Source: CABMGU01 sp035292785 (lineage in GTDB: Archaea; Nanobdellota; Nanobdellia; Woesearchaeales; ARS49). From it: DNA of 49,311 nucleotides. Each line of letters opens with the position of its first letter. The first letter of the stretch is position 1. The notes under the pieces were generated by a model that was given only the letters and a program-made list of their open reading frames with translations, was not told the origin of the DNA and ran no database searches. The DNA lies in NCBI GenBank assembly GCA_035292785.1, contig DATDPK010000052.1, positions 1 to 49,311 of the forward strand, given 5' to 3'. A program made the translations under genes and the position numbers. Below, piece after piece: positions 32,023 to 41,049 of this stretch.

Positions 32023-33065
32023 TAAAACATCTCCGGACAGGACTGCTGAACCAAAACACGATTCTGCCTGTCTAATTCATTCATTAAAGGATTAAGCTGG
32101 GCAATCTTAGACTGCTCAAGACTGGAAACAAGAGATTTTGCCAGATTTCTCTGCTCGCGCAAAGCACTAACAGAGTTTTCATAAACACACCAGACTTTTT
32201 CTGCAGCGATTGCATCATCTTCAAGAACTTCGGCACGCTCTGCATACAATTCAGAAACATAAGACATTTTCTTGAATGCAGACTTCATACCACACTCGTA
32301 CATTTTAGGAGAATCTGCAAAAATAGCAGCGTAAATAGCAGTCAAGTCGATAATAGGCCAGGCTGCCTCGTAGACAAGCTCAACACCATCATTTCTATAA
32401 AAGTTCAAATGCGCCTGAGGAGGAACATTAATCACTTCAACAGCACGCACGTCTGCTCTTCTAAAAGAACTGTCCAATGTAACAGGCTTCACATTCAACA
32501 AGACAAAGACAACAGTCTCGTAATCCTCATTTTCAACACCTGGCAAAGCTCCATCAGTAATTTTCTCATAATTAACAAGAGGAGGAAGATTTTTAGTCAA
32601 CTGCTCAAGAACGTTCTTGCTCTGCTGGTCGGCATCATTGTAAACAAAATAATATTTAATGTTCTGATTGGTCAAAAACAAAAAGTTAGTCACCCTATAA
32701 GGCTGCTTCCACTCAACAGCCCAGACAACAACATCCCGACCGCTCAAAAGAGCAGGCGCAAACATCACCTTATCGCCAAAATCACGAGAAGCACGGCCAA
32801 TACGGAAACGGCACTCGCAACCCTCAGAACACTCGAATGCAATGCCTTGAGGAGGAACAGGCAAAACTTGGGCAGTGCCCCTGCTGACAATCGCGCCAGT
32901 AAAAATGTTTTCAACATCAGAAGCCAAAGTCAAAGACAATTTCTCCTGACTCAAAGCACGCTGCTTTTGCGCAACGCTGAAAAAGAAAGCAAGAATAAGA
33001 GCGCCTGCAATCATTATGAAAATCCAATGAAACTGCAATTCAAAACCCTTTTTGCTCAAGACCAT
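32022..33065 (-). CDS. Pilin-like protein with long helical C-terminus, 347 residues
   Basis: MVLSKKGFELQFHWIFIMIAG: Lys-Lys-Gly-Phe-Glu head and one helix. The outer domain has a Cys cluster (FECSEGCECRF), then an alpha/beta region (TNFLFLTNQNIKYYFVYND, a tentative VVFVLLNV strand), and a long charged helical end from about 255. It is larger than typical pilins, so it may be a minor pilin or an adhesin. The ATG lies 10 bases inside the end of the upstream gene. Confidence 0.75.
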   Translation of the reverse strand: MVLSKKGFELQFHWIFIMIAGALILAFFFSVAQKQRALSQEKLSLTLASDVENIFTGAIVSRGTAQVLPVPPQGIAFECSEGCECRFRIGRASRDFGDKVMFAPALLSGRDVVVWAVEWKQPYRVTNFLFLTNQNIKYYFVYNDADQQSKNVLEQLTKNLPPLVNYEKITDGALPGVENEDYETVVFVLLNVKPVTLDSSFRRADVRAVEVINVPPQAHLNFYRNDGVELVYEAAWPIIDLTAIYAAIFADSPKMYECGMKSAFKKMSYVSELYAERAEVLEDDAIAAEKVWCVYENSVSALREQRNLAKSLVSSLEQSKIAQLNPLMNELDRQNRVLVQQSCPEMF

Positions 33066-33571
33066 GCAGACACCTTGGCCTTCCTGCCAGTGCCCTCCAA
33101 ACGAAGAACGATTTTACCGCCGACATTTGGAATGCAGACATAACCAGGAGAAGAGACTTCAATATCAGGCAAACTGATGTCCATAACTCGCGGAACAATA
33201 AACGCATTAGAACTTCTAAGCTCACAAGCAGACTGAGCCCAATCAACATTAATTTTTCCGGAAGAAGTCTCAAGAACAGGCCTTGTTTCAGCACAGATAA
33301 TAGGGTCAAAAATACAGAAGCCGGAAAATTTGCCAGGCAAACGAAGCTCTAACTTGCGAACGCTGCCATAATCACGCCTCACGCCCTCAGAAGCAATCTC
33401 CAAATCAGTGCGAAAATCAATCAGCAAAACCTGCTCCTGCCTTTCCATAAAATGCTGAATAGCACGATAACCATAACTAATAATCAGGACAAAAACCAGC
33501 CCTGCAAGTATGAAAATGAAAATCTGGCCGATAATCTGCCCCTTATTTTTTATGCCTGTGCTTTTTGCCAT
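33056..33571 (-). CDS. Pilin-like protein, 171 residues
   Basis: The start MAKSTGIKNKGQIIGQIFIF has Asn-Lys-Gly-Gln before a hydrophobic helix. The outer part is beta-rich with four Cys (GFCIFDPIICAE, SACELR, GYVCIP). The longest frame begins 56 codons earlier within the large surface-protein gene. The ATG at 33571 gives the normal pilin-like start and a 29-base overlap. Confidence 0.75.
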   Translation of the reverse strand: MAKSTGIKNKGQIIGQIFIFILAGLVFVLIISYGYRAIQHFMERQEQVLLIDFRTDLEIASEGVRRDYGSVRKLELRLPGKFSGFCIFDPIICAETRPVLETSSGKINVDWAQSACELRSSNAFIVPRVMDISLPDIEVSSPGYVCIPNVGGKIVLRLEGTGRKAKVSAWS

Positions 33572-36500
33572 ATTCAGCAAGCTCACGCTCCAATTCTTCC
33601 TTATGCTCCTCATAATATTTAGCAGTAATGCGAAGATGGGCGAATAATTCCTCCATTTCCTCCTTTGACAATAATCCTGCGCGCAACATCTTAAACCTGC
33701 CAAGCAAATCACGCCTTCTCTCCTCTGAAAGAGAATCAAGCATAGCGCGCAATTGTTTTAACGGGTCTTTCAAAACAGGCCTTTCCTTATGAACAATCCT
33801 GCGCAAACGCTCAAGAGCAGCCTCAAACTTCTTATGAGTCAGAGGCTTCTTCTTAATTTTCTTCTCAAGGTCAATCCATTCCTTATCTTCCAAAGCTTCC
33901 TCCTTGGCAAAAGAACGCAAGCGGGCAAGCTCATCAGCAGCAATCTTGGCAGCCTCGGGCCTTTCAACCGGCTTTTCAACCTTCTCAGGCTTTTTTTCTT
34001 TCACTGCCTTAAACAACAGGAAGCCGCCATAACCAAGAGCAGACAAAATCAACAATACCAACAAGAACCACAAGAAATTACGGAGCACTGAAGGCGGATG
34101 GGATGCTGGATCAAGAGGATCGTAGCCACGCTCAAGCTCAACACCATCCTTCCACCAATCACCATCAGTATCCTTTTTAGTTGGATTAGTGCCTGCCTGG
34201 AACTCCTGCAAATTAGTCAAGTCATCATTATCAGGATCTGCGTCAACAGCTGCTTCAGGACAATCAATGCAGCCAAAGTAATCCATACGCCACTTGTCAT
34301 TAATTCCATCATCCAAACTAAACTTCTGAGACAATGAACAGCCGGTTTCATCAACCTCCTCACCAAAAGGAGTGCCAAGACACTTGTCCATATCATCAGA
34401 AATTCCGTCCTCATCAAGGTCGCCAATCGGCTCAGAAGTGCACGCTTTAACCCGAGGGTCGCAAGCCAATCCTTCAATACAGTCAAAACTATCCTCACAA
34501 TTCTTGCCCTCACCACAACGCTCGCAAGAGCTGCCGCAATCAATGTCTGTTTCTCCTTCTGACAATACCTTATCATAGCAAGGAGGCGCGTCTGTGCAAA
34601 CATTTGTGTTAAGATTGCAGTAGCCAGATGAGCAGTCGTTATGCGTAATGCAACGCAAGTCATTCGTGCATTTTTTACAATTCGGGCCACCGCAATCAAC
34701 ATCAGACTCAAGACCGTTCATAACGCCATCTTCACAACTGGCAACCTTGCACACATTGCCAACACAATAATTAGTGGCACAATCAGGATTAGACAAGCAA
34801 GACATACCTGCTTCACAGCCGTCACAAACCTCTCCGCCACAATCAATGTCTGTTTCATCACCATCCCTGTCACCATCCAAACATTGAGGAGGAGTCTGGG
34901 AAATATCAACAACAAAACCATCGCTATCCATAGACTCGCTCTCAAGGCCAACACGGTTAACTGCCTTAACTCTGAGGAAATATCTCTTGCCGTTGACTAA
35001 ACGGAAAGAAGAGCCGTTTGCAGCAGTGCTGATGTAGAAAGGCTTTCCGCTCGTGACATTTGAAACAAGATTGGAAAATACAACCTGACGGTCCTGCATC
35101 AGGGTTACAAGATAATAAGAAATATTGCTGTCAGCATCCTCTGCCAGGAAAGCAGCACGAACTTTAGTCTGAGACCAAGAAACCTCAGGGTCAGAAAGAA
35201 CACCAGTATCATCAACATACTTCATAACAGGAGGGGTGGTGTCAACAATCACAGAAATATCAATAACATCAGACTGCTCGCCACCACCAGTTGAGCATTT
35301 AACATAATACTCATACCTGCCAGGAGAGCTCACAGTAACCGGCTGGAACTGGGCATACAAACTCCTGCACGCACCCATACATATCGTAGTATCATCAGGA
35401 CTCTCGCCCATATAACAAAACACGTGCTTGTTTGCAATAACACCAATCGTAAAGTTCAAAGTCCCAAAGCCCTCAGGGGTATTGCTTGAAACACTCAAAG
35501 GCAAAGAAGTGTCAATGCTGAACTTAACCTCAGCAGGAGAAGTTGTAAGGCCATTCAAACCCTTGCACACAACCCAATACGAGTAAGATTTCTCCTCAGT
35601 AACATTAACATCAACACTCAAACTTTGCTTTGGATACAAATCAAAGCCAGGGAAAAAGCCATCCATAGCTTCAAAATTACTTGTTGAAGCAGAATACTTG
35701 CAAAAGCCAGGCTTGCTTATCTGGGCCTTGAGCGTTGTGACAAACAAATTCTGGCCAGGAATGTACTGCTCAGCAATCACAGAGGGTTCTGCAAAAGCCT
35801 TAATCAATCTTGGAGCTTCAGGATCAAGCGTAATGTTGAAAGAACGCTGAGAAACTCCGAACGGAGGCATATCACAATAAACGTGCAACGGATAACCGCG
35901 AGTCTCTCCAAACGGAATAGAAAGCTCCGGAGAATCGTGAATGGTATTTTTACCTGAAAATGCCTTGAAAAACACGAAGTCATCGGGATTTGGAGCAGAA
36001 GGAACATCGTAAACGTACCTGCATTCGCCAGGCATAGCAGTTTCAACAGAAGCACTAAAGACAGAATAAGCAGTAACGCCAAAAGAAGGCTTTATCAAAC
36101 GGAAACTGGGCTTAACAGTTGCAACAAAGAAACCACTCTGCTTGAACACATCAAGAAGATTAAAGCCCTGAGCATTAACTTCAATAACATATTTGCCGCC
36201 TGTGACATTGCCAACTTTTGCAGTGAAAGTATAATTATCAGCACTCTTGAACAAATCAGTAATATCCCTTGGAATACTTTCCTTGACATAAGGACTCACA
36301 AAACTCTCCTGCAGCAAAAGAATGCTTTTCAACATAACAGGACGAGAAAAGTTCAATAAAATATCGATAATCGTCTTGTTCAAAACAGAACCATCAGGAG
36401 GAGAGATTTCAACACCTGCCAAAGACGGGTCGACAACCAAACGCAAAGAAATGCCAGGAGGGTCCATCAAAATGGATTTTTGATTCTGAGCATTCGAACT

Positions 36501-38615
36501 GAAATTATAAGTTCCGTTTAACTGAGAGACAGGAGAAAAGCTGTGAGTTGTCAAAAAGCCAGAAGTAGACTGGGACAAAGCAATAACTTCACCGCCCCTT
36601 GAAATCTCTGCAAAAGAAATTTGGGCAGGCTCGTCAAAAGTCAAGGTAAATGTAGGCGAATTGGCAGAAGTGTAAATAGTACTGCCAATCAATCTACCGC
36701 CTGTAACAGTCAAGTTCAGCAAAGTCGGGCCTTGGCAGTTATCACAAGCGTTTACCGTGATGTTGTTAACAACCTCGCGATTGTTTGCGGCATCAATGCT
36801 GAAAAAGCGAATGTTGTTATTGCCAACAGCAAGGCTTGCCAGCACTCTCTGGCCATCCTTCAATACAAGATTTTTAACAAGCAATTTAGAACTGTTAACC
36901 ACAATAGGGAAAGCGCTGGCAACACTGCAGGAACTTGTCGAGTTCACAACACACAAATAAGTCCTGTAGCCAGGACGAGAGACCATATCAATAGGAGGGG
37001 CTTTCCTGCTCAGCTTATCGAATATTCTAATGTTCAAAAAATCAGTCCTGCCAGCAACACCGGTTGGAATCAAAGAAGTGATAGGAGGGAAATAATCAGC
37101 CTCACACTTATTATCGCTCGCCTTACAATCAGGAGCAACACTTCCTCCAGCATTCTTAACACAACCAGCAGTTTCAAAATACTGGCAGACCTTAATGCCA
37201 CAAACATCACTGCTTGAAGAAGAAAGAGAATTGTCTGAGTTAAGTTTTATGCCCTCGCCCGGGCTGCCGCACTGCAAGAAAGTATAATCAGCACAAGTTG
37301 CCTCATCACAACTCTTGCTGACCTTTGTGTCCTTGTCAAAAAAGCACGGATAATTCTGAGTGGACAAAGCAGTTGATTTTTCCTCACGACAGACATCCCA
37401 CACAGCATTAGTTGCGTTGGCATTCTCTATGCCGGCTGTTCCTTTAGAAGAACACAACGGGCAATTATTGTAACGCTTGTCAACACAAACACCAATACCC
37501 AAATCAGCAAAAACAGGATTCCACGAGCAATCGCCAGCACCGCAATTATCACGCTTACAGGCATCCTCTGACTTGTAATCATAACAACTCATACGAGGGT
37601 CGCAGGAATAACACTTGTTGACAACAGTTGTGCTCCTATCGAAAAAGCAATACTTGGAAACAAGACCTTTTTCACAAGTATCTGGAGTTGAATAAAGACC
37701 GAAAGGATCAAAGCTTACATCGCAAATTTCCTTTTTAACACAACGCGCACCATTTTCATCAGAAATGCAGAACTCCTTATTCTGAGAACTGCAAACCACT
37801 TTTGGAGAAGCCTGGAATAACTTGTTAACATCATTGCACTGCCAAGCCTGATTAAACTTTGTCCCAAACGCCAAAGCCACAGAGCCTGCAAATGAAGAGT
37901 TGAATTCTGAACCAGTATAACTGCCATAACCAAACCTGGCAAGATAATCATAAAACCTGTCGTATGCAAAAGAGGAAAGACAGAAAACAGCGCTGCTCTG
38001 CTGACTGCACTCAATATCACCAGCATTGCCAACAATTGTGGCAGCATCGCCGTCTCCTTGTGCTTTGTAATGGGCGATAACTTGGTAAGTGTAGTCAGTA
38101 TTCCACTCCAAAGCATCGTCTTCATCTGTAAATGAAGTCAAAGAAGGAGAATCAGCAATCTTCTTGAAAGCCTTGCAGTCCTTTCCCTCACAACGGGAAA
38201 CAGCTATATAATCAGCAGGACAAGGAACATTGAAAGACAAATGCAGTTTTCTCTCGCCCTTCACAGGCTTGACGATAATATTCTGAGGAGCAGGCTTGTA
38301 ATTCGGGCTGCCGCACAAACTTATCACACCACAATCAGCAGGACAAGACTGAGCATTTTCAGAAGCCTGGCAGACACCATCACCGCAAGTACCAGCACCA
38401 GGAGCAAAAACAGTCGCATTGCAGTGCTGACCGCACGTGATTAAAGCAGTTGGAGGAGGGCCAATGAAAATATAGCCAAGGGCATCACAAGCTGACTTTG
38501 TAGAAAATGAGCCGTTCTTGACAACAGGGTCACAACAGCAACCAACGCTCTGAGCAGAGCCCTGAATAGCAAAAATCGACAAGATTAGCAAAAATATAAT
38601 CAACTTTGAGGACAT
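33543..38615 (-). CDS. Giant Cys-rich modular surface protein, 1690 residues
   Basis: A Sec signal peptide (MSSKLIIFLLILSIFAIQGSA) opens the protein. A Cys-rich N-terminal region of about 600 residues includes a fibronectin-III-like part near 110-200. Several beta-sandwich (Ig/FN3-like) repeats span about 500-1240. Three tandem Cys modules with E-T/S-D-x-DCG lie at about 1243-1395. Calcium-type thrombospondin-3-like repeats (DLDEDGISDDMDKC and DTDGDWWKDG) are at about 1398-1500. A membrane helix at about 1511-1535 is followed by a charged, coiled-coil cytoplasmic tail of about 150 residues. The start at 38615 follows GGTGGTG and gives a clean signal peptide. It is probably an adhesin or filament tip/scaffold; the function is inferred. 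Confidence 0.85.
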   Translation of the reverse strand: MSSKLIIFLLILSIFAIQGSAQSVGCCCDPVVKNGSFSTKSACDALGYIFIGPPPTALITCGQHCNATVFAPGAGTCGDGVCQASENAQSCPADCGVISLCGSPNYKPAPQNIIVKPVKGERKLHLSFNVPCPADYIAVSRCEGKDCKAFKKIADSPSLTSFTDEDDALEWNTDYTYQVIAHYKAQGDGDAATIVGNAGDIECSQQSSAVFCLSSFAYDRFYDYLARFGYGSYTGSEFNSSFAGSVALAFGTKFNQAWQCNDVNKLFQASPKVVCSSQNKEFCISDENGARCVKKEICDVSFDPFGLYSTPDTCEKGLVSKYCFFDRSTTVVNKCYSCDPRMSCYDYKSEDACKRDNCGAGDCSWNPVFADLGIGVCVDKRYNNCPLCSSKGTAGIENANATNAVWDVCREEKSTALSTQNYPCFFDKDTKVSKSCDEATCADYTFLQCGSPGEGIKLNSDNSLSSSSSDVCGIKVCQYFETAGCVKNAGGSVAPDCKASDNKCEADYFPPITSLIPTGVAGRTDFLNIRIFDKLSRKAPPIDMVSRPGYRTYLCVVNSTSSCSVASAFPIVVNSSKLLVKNLVLKDGQRVLASLAVGNNNIRFFSIDAANNREVVNNITVNACDNCQGPTLLNLTVTGGRLIGSTIYTSANSPTFTLTFDEPAQISFAEISRGGEVIALSQSTSGFLTTHSFSPVSQLNGTYNFSSNAQNQKSILMDPPGISLRLVVDPSLAGVEISPPDGSVLNKTIIDILLNFSRPVMLKSILLLQESFVSPYVKESIPRDITDLFKSADNYTFTAKVGNVTGGKYVIEVNAQGFNLLDVFKQSGFFVATVKPSFRLIKPSFGVTAYSVFSASVETAMPGECRYVYDVPSAPNPDDFVFFKAFSGKNTIHDSPELSIPFGETRGYPLHVYCDMPPFGVSQRSFNITLDPEAPRLIKAFAEPSVIAEQYIPGQNLFVTTLKAQISKPGFCKYSASTSNFEAMDGFFPGFDLYPKQSLSVDVNVTEEKSYSYWVVCKGLNGLTTSPAEVKFSIDTSLPLSVSSNTPEGFGTLNFTIGVIANKHVFCYMGESPDDTTICMGACRSLYAQFQPVTVSSPGRYEYYVKCSTGGGEQSDVIDISVIVDTTPPVMKYVDDTGVLSDPEVSWSQTKVRAAFLAEDADSNISYYLVTLMQDRQVVFSNLVSNVTSGKPFYISTAANGSSFRLVNGKRYFLRVKAVNRVGLESESMDSDGFVVDISQTPPQCLDGDRDGDETDIDCGGEVCDGCEAGMSCLSNPDCATNYCVGNVCKVASCEDGVMNGLESDVDCGGPNCKKCTNDLRCITHNDCSSGYCNLNTNVCTDAPPCYDKVLSEGETDIDCGSSCERCGEGKNCEDSFDCIEGLACDPRVKACTSEPIGDLDEDGISDDMDKCLGTPFGEEVDETGCSLSQKFSLDDGINDKWRMDYFGCIDCPEAAVDADPDNDDLTNLQEFQAGTNPTKKDTDGDWWKDGVELERGYDPLDPASHPPSVLRNFLWFLLVLLILSALGYGGFLLFKAVKEKKPEKVEKPVERPEAAKIAADELARLRSFAKEEALEDKEWIDLEKKIKKKPLTHKKFEAALERLRRIVHKERPVLKDPLKQLRAMLDSLSEERRRDLLGRFKMLRAGLLSKEEMEELFAHLRITAKYYEEHKEELERELAEYGKKHRHKK

Positions 38616-39931
38616 AACACCACCTGAAGAGGAACAGACTGACTGTCCCAATTATCTGAAATGCTCTTATCCTTTGCAAAAACAGCAATGGCAAACGCCT
38701 GACCTAATGCATCTGAAGGAATCTCATTATTCAAACTGCCAGGAACGTGAACATCAAAAGTTACCGGGTCTTCGTCAGGGTCAGAAGCGCGCAATTTTAT
38801 CACATAAGGATTCTGGCCGTCAGGACAAGGGTCGTTAATCTCAAGCTGAGAGTTTTCATCATCAAGCCTCACAACATTAATTCTTGCACCCCTTCCCTCG
38901 CCAGTAATGTGGAATTTAACATCGCTCAAAGGAGCAGTGTCGATATTCCACAAAGCAGGAATACGATTCCTGCGCGCAACCCAGAACTCAAAAGGCCTGC
39001 TCTTCACAACACTTTGAGCATCCTTGACAATAACAAGGCTGTTGTCTCCCAAAGGAACAGTTTCAACAGAAAAGGCATTGAAATTCTTTGCCTTAAATGA
39101 AACATCAGTCACGTCTCCATCAACAATTGATTTTACAAAATAATAAACAGTTGCAGGACGCACAGGCAGTTTGGCAGCAAACGAGTTAAGAACAACCTTG
39201 CCACCAGCAGTTGTAACCTCAACAGGCCAGGAAAGCTCAACATTAACATTCTGCTCGCCAGCAAACTGATAAGTCTCATTCGCAAAAATAAGGCTTGCAA
39301 CAGCATTGCCTGTTGAAAATGAAAAACGGTCCTTAAAAGAATTGAAATCAGCACACTCAGTTGTACGCTTGGCAATAAAGGATTCAAGAGTTTCCTGAAC
39401 AGAACCTAAAACAGGCTGGCCAGTATCAGGGTTAGTTCCCTTGTACAGCGGAGGAAGAGTGTTTTCGCCATAATAGCCGAAGAAAAGAGTCTGGCCATCA
39501 GCAAACGGAAAACCATTGAAAGGATAATCAGGAGACTCGGAGAAAAATGAGCAAGTCTCAAGCTTTGTAACATCCTGACAGACAGTCCCGCTGGGAGGAA
39601 TAACAGCAAACCTCACTTTCAGCTTTTCAGGATAATTCACATCTGCATACGAGAGATAATTAACTCCTTCAATGCCTTCATCGTTTACTCCGCCCTGCTC
39701 CTTGTACAAAACACCGCCCTGCTTGCCAAGCAAATCAAAAGCATCATTAGCAGCCAAAACCAGACAAGTCACAACATAATCATAAACAGGCTGAACGCCC
39801 AACTTTTCCAAAGCCAACTGCGAAGGAGTTGATTCCAATCTTTGCATTTTTCCGCCAACATACAAGGCAATACCAAAAGCCATAACTATCATAATGCCGA
39901 TAATTATGAACATTGTAATCTGAGCTTTCAT
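38600..39931 (-). CDS. Large pilin-like protein, 443 residues
   Basis: MKAQITMFIIIGIMIVMAFGI: Lys-Ala-Gln head and one helix, the class III pilin form. The outer part of more than 400 residues has several Cys and, at its end, a cadherin-like segment (YVIKLRASDPDEDPVTFDV) that suggests an Ig-like calcium-binding fold. Its size suggests a minor or tip pilin. It is coupled upstream by ATGA and overlaps the giant gene by 16 bases. Confidence 0.78.
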   Translation of the reverse strand: MKAQITMFIIIGIMIVMAFGIALYVGGKMQRLESTPSQLALEKLGVQPVYDYVVTCLVLAANDAFDLLGKQGGVLYKEQGGVNDEGIEGVNYLSYADVNYPEKLKVRFAVIPPSGTVCQDVTKLETCSFFSESPDYPFNGFPFADGQTLFFGYYGENTLPPLYKGTNPDTGQPVLGSVQETLESFIAKRTTECADFNSFKDRFSFSTGNAVASLIFANETYQFAGEQNVNVELSWPVEVTTAGGKVVLNSFAAKLPVRPATVYYFVKSIVDGDVTDVSFKAKNFNAFSVETVPLGDNSLVIVKDAQSVVKSRPFEFWVARRNRIPALWNIDTAPLSDVKFHITGEGRGARINVVRLDDENSQLEINDPCPDGQNPYVIKLRASDPDEDPVTFDVHVPGSLNNEIPSDALGQAFAIAVFAKDKSISDNWDSQSVPLQVVLCPQS

Positions 39932-41049
39932 TTCTTAATCCTCAACTTGCCAGACATATCATTCCAGGCGTCGACAATGCTCCTCTGAACAACATTCTTT
40001 TTAGGAGGAGGCTTATTTGCAACAATGAAAAATTCTGTTGTAGAAGGCTGGGATTCGCAGTTTGCAGTATCGTCATAAATTTTCACAAGCCTGCCGCACG
40101 CATCACGAGGCAAAGTAATATTTTCAAAATACCAACCAGCATAATCCCTTTGAGCGGGAGTTACGTTAAACTCGTGGAAGCCATAAGCAGAATGAGAACT
40201 GCTTTTAGCCAAGTACAACTGCTTGAACGCAGGAGTGAAATTAAAGAAAGAATAATTGTACTCAGGAACATCAGTCTTATGAACAACAGTGAAAACATAA
40301 TTCTTCAATTTGTCAAAAGGCTGAATCAATAAATTATTCACTGAAGCAGACGGAGATGGGAAAGAGGCAACATTTGGCAAATAAAACACGCTTTGAATAT
40401 CGTGATTATACCACACGCCGCTACCGCAGCCATCAGCATCGTTGTCATTATTGATGGCGCTGTTGCACAATGATGCAGATTTGTTCAAAGCCTGCAAAGG
40501 AGAGGTGGAACTGTTAATATCAGTATTAATGCTCATACCGAATGCGACAGAACTTCCATATTTTACGACGCAGATGCTATTGGCACAATTGTCCAAACGC
40601 CTGCCACCTGGCTGCAAACAATGCAAGCGGATAAAGTTTGTCACAAGGCCATAATCAGTCAAATAATTGTACTTGTTCAAAACAGCATCATAACGGTCGC
40701 AATACAAAGCAAAATCATTTGGGTTATTGTTAAGAGCGAGATTCAACAATTGAAGAGCGACCAAGCGGGTGCGGGAACTCCACTTGCCATTATCACAATA
40801 ATTATCAGAAATATACTGCCCATTAGAGATGCACTTTGGCTTTAAAGAAGAATTAAGCTGGCTCCAATAACGGTCAGGGAAATTATCCCACTGCTCATTA
40901 TAAGAATTACTAATAAAACACTGGCCAGACTGCTTGCAAAAACCGGTTGACTTCCTATCCCAATTATAACTCACATTAACTTCAACCCAATCTGCAGCCT
41001 GAACGATTGAGGCAAGCAGCACAATAATCAAAAACCACTTCACTGACAT
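39928..41049 (-). CDS. Secreted protein, 373 residues
   Basis: A classical signal peptide MSVKWFLIIVLLASIVQA is followed by Ala-Asp, so it is exported by Sec and not pilin-like. The mature protein is rich in Asn, Ser and Tyr, has about twelve Cys, and carries many N-x-S/T sites. A basic, Pro-containing end (NKPPPKKNVVQRS) follows. No family is recognised. It overlaps the upstream gene by 10 bases. Confidence 0.75.
   Translation of the reverse strand: MSVKWFLIIVLLASIVQAADWVEVNVSYNWDRKSTGFCKQSGQCFISNSYNEQWDNFPDRYWSQLNSSLKPKCISNGQYISDNYCDNGKWSSRTRLVALQLLNLALNNNPNDFALYCDRYDAVLNKYNYLTDYGLVTNFIRLHCLQPGGRRLDNCANSICVVKYGSSVAFGMSINTDINSSTSPLQALNKSASLCNSAINNDNDADGCGSGVWYNHDIQSVFYLPNVASFPSPSASVNNLLIQPFDKLKNYVFTVVHKTDVPEYNYSFFNFTPAFKQLYLAKSSSHSAYGFHEFNVTPAQRDYAGWYFENITLPRDACGRLVKIYDDTANCESQPSTTEFFIVANKPPPKKNVVQRSIVDAWNDMSGKLRIKK

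Noticed and set aside
33543..38615. Several long rightward frames opposite the giant surface gene
   Set aside because: They are by-products of the T/G-rich sense strand; none has a start signal or protein-like pattern.
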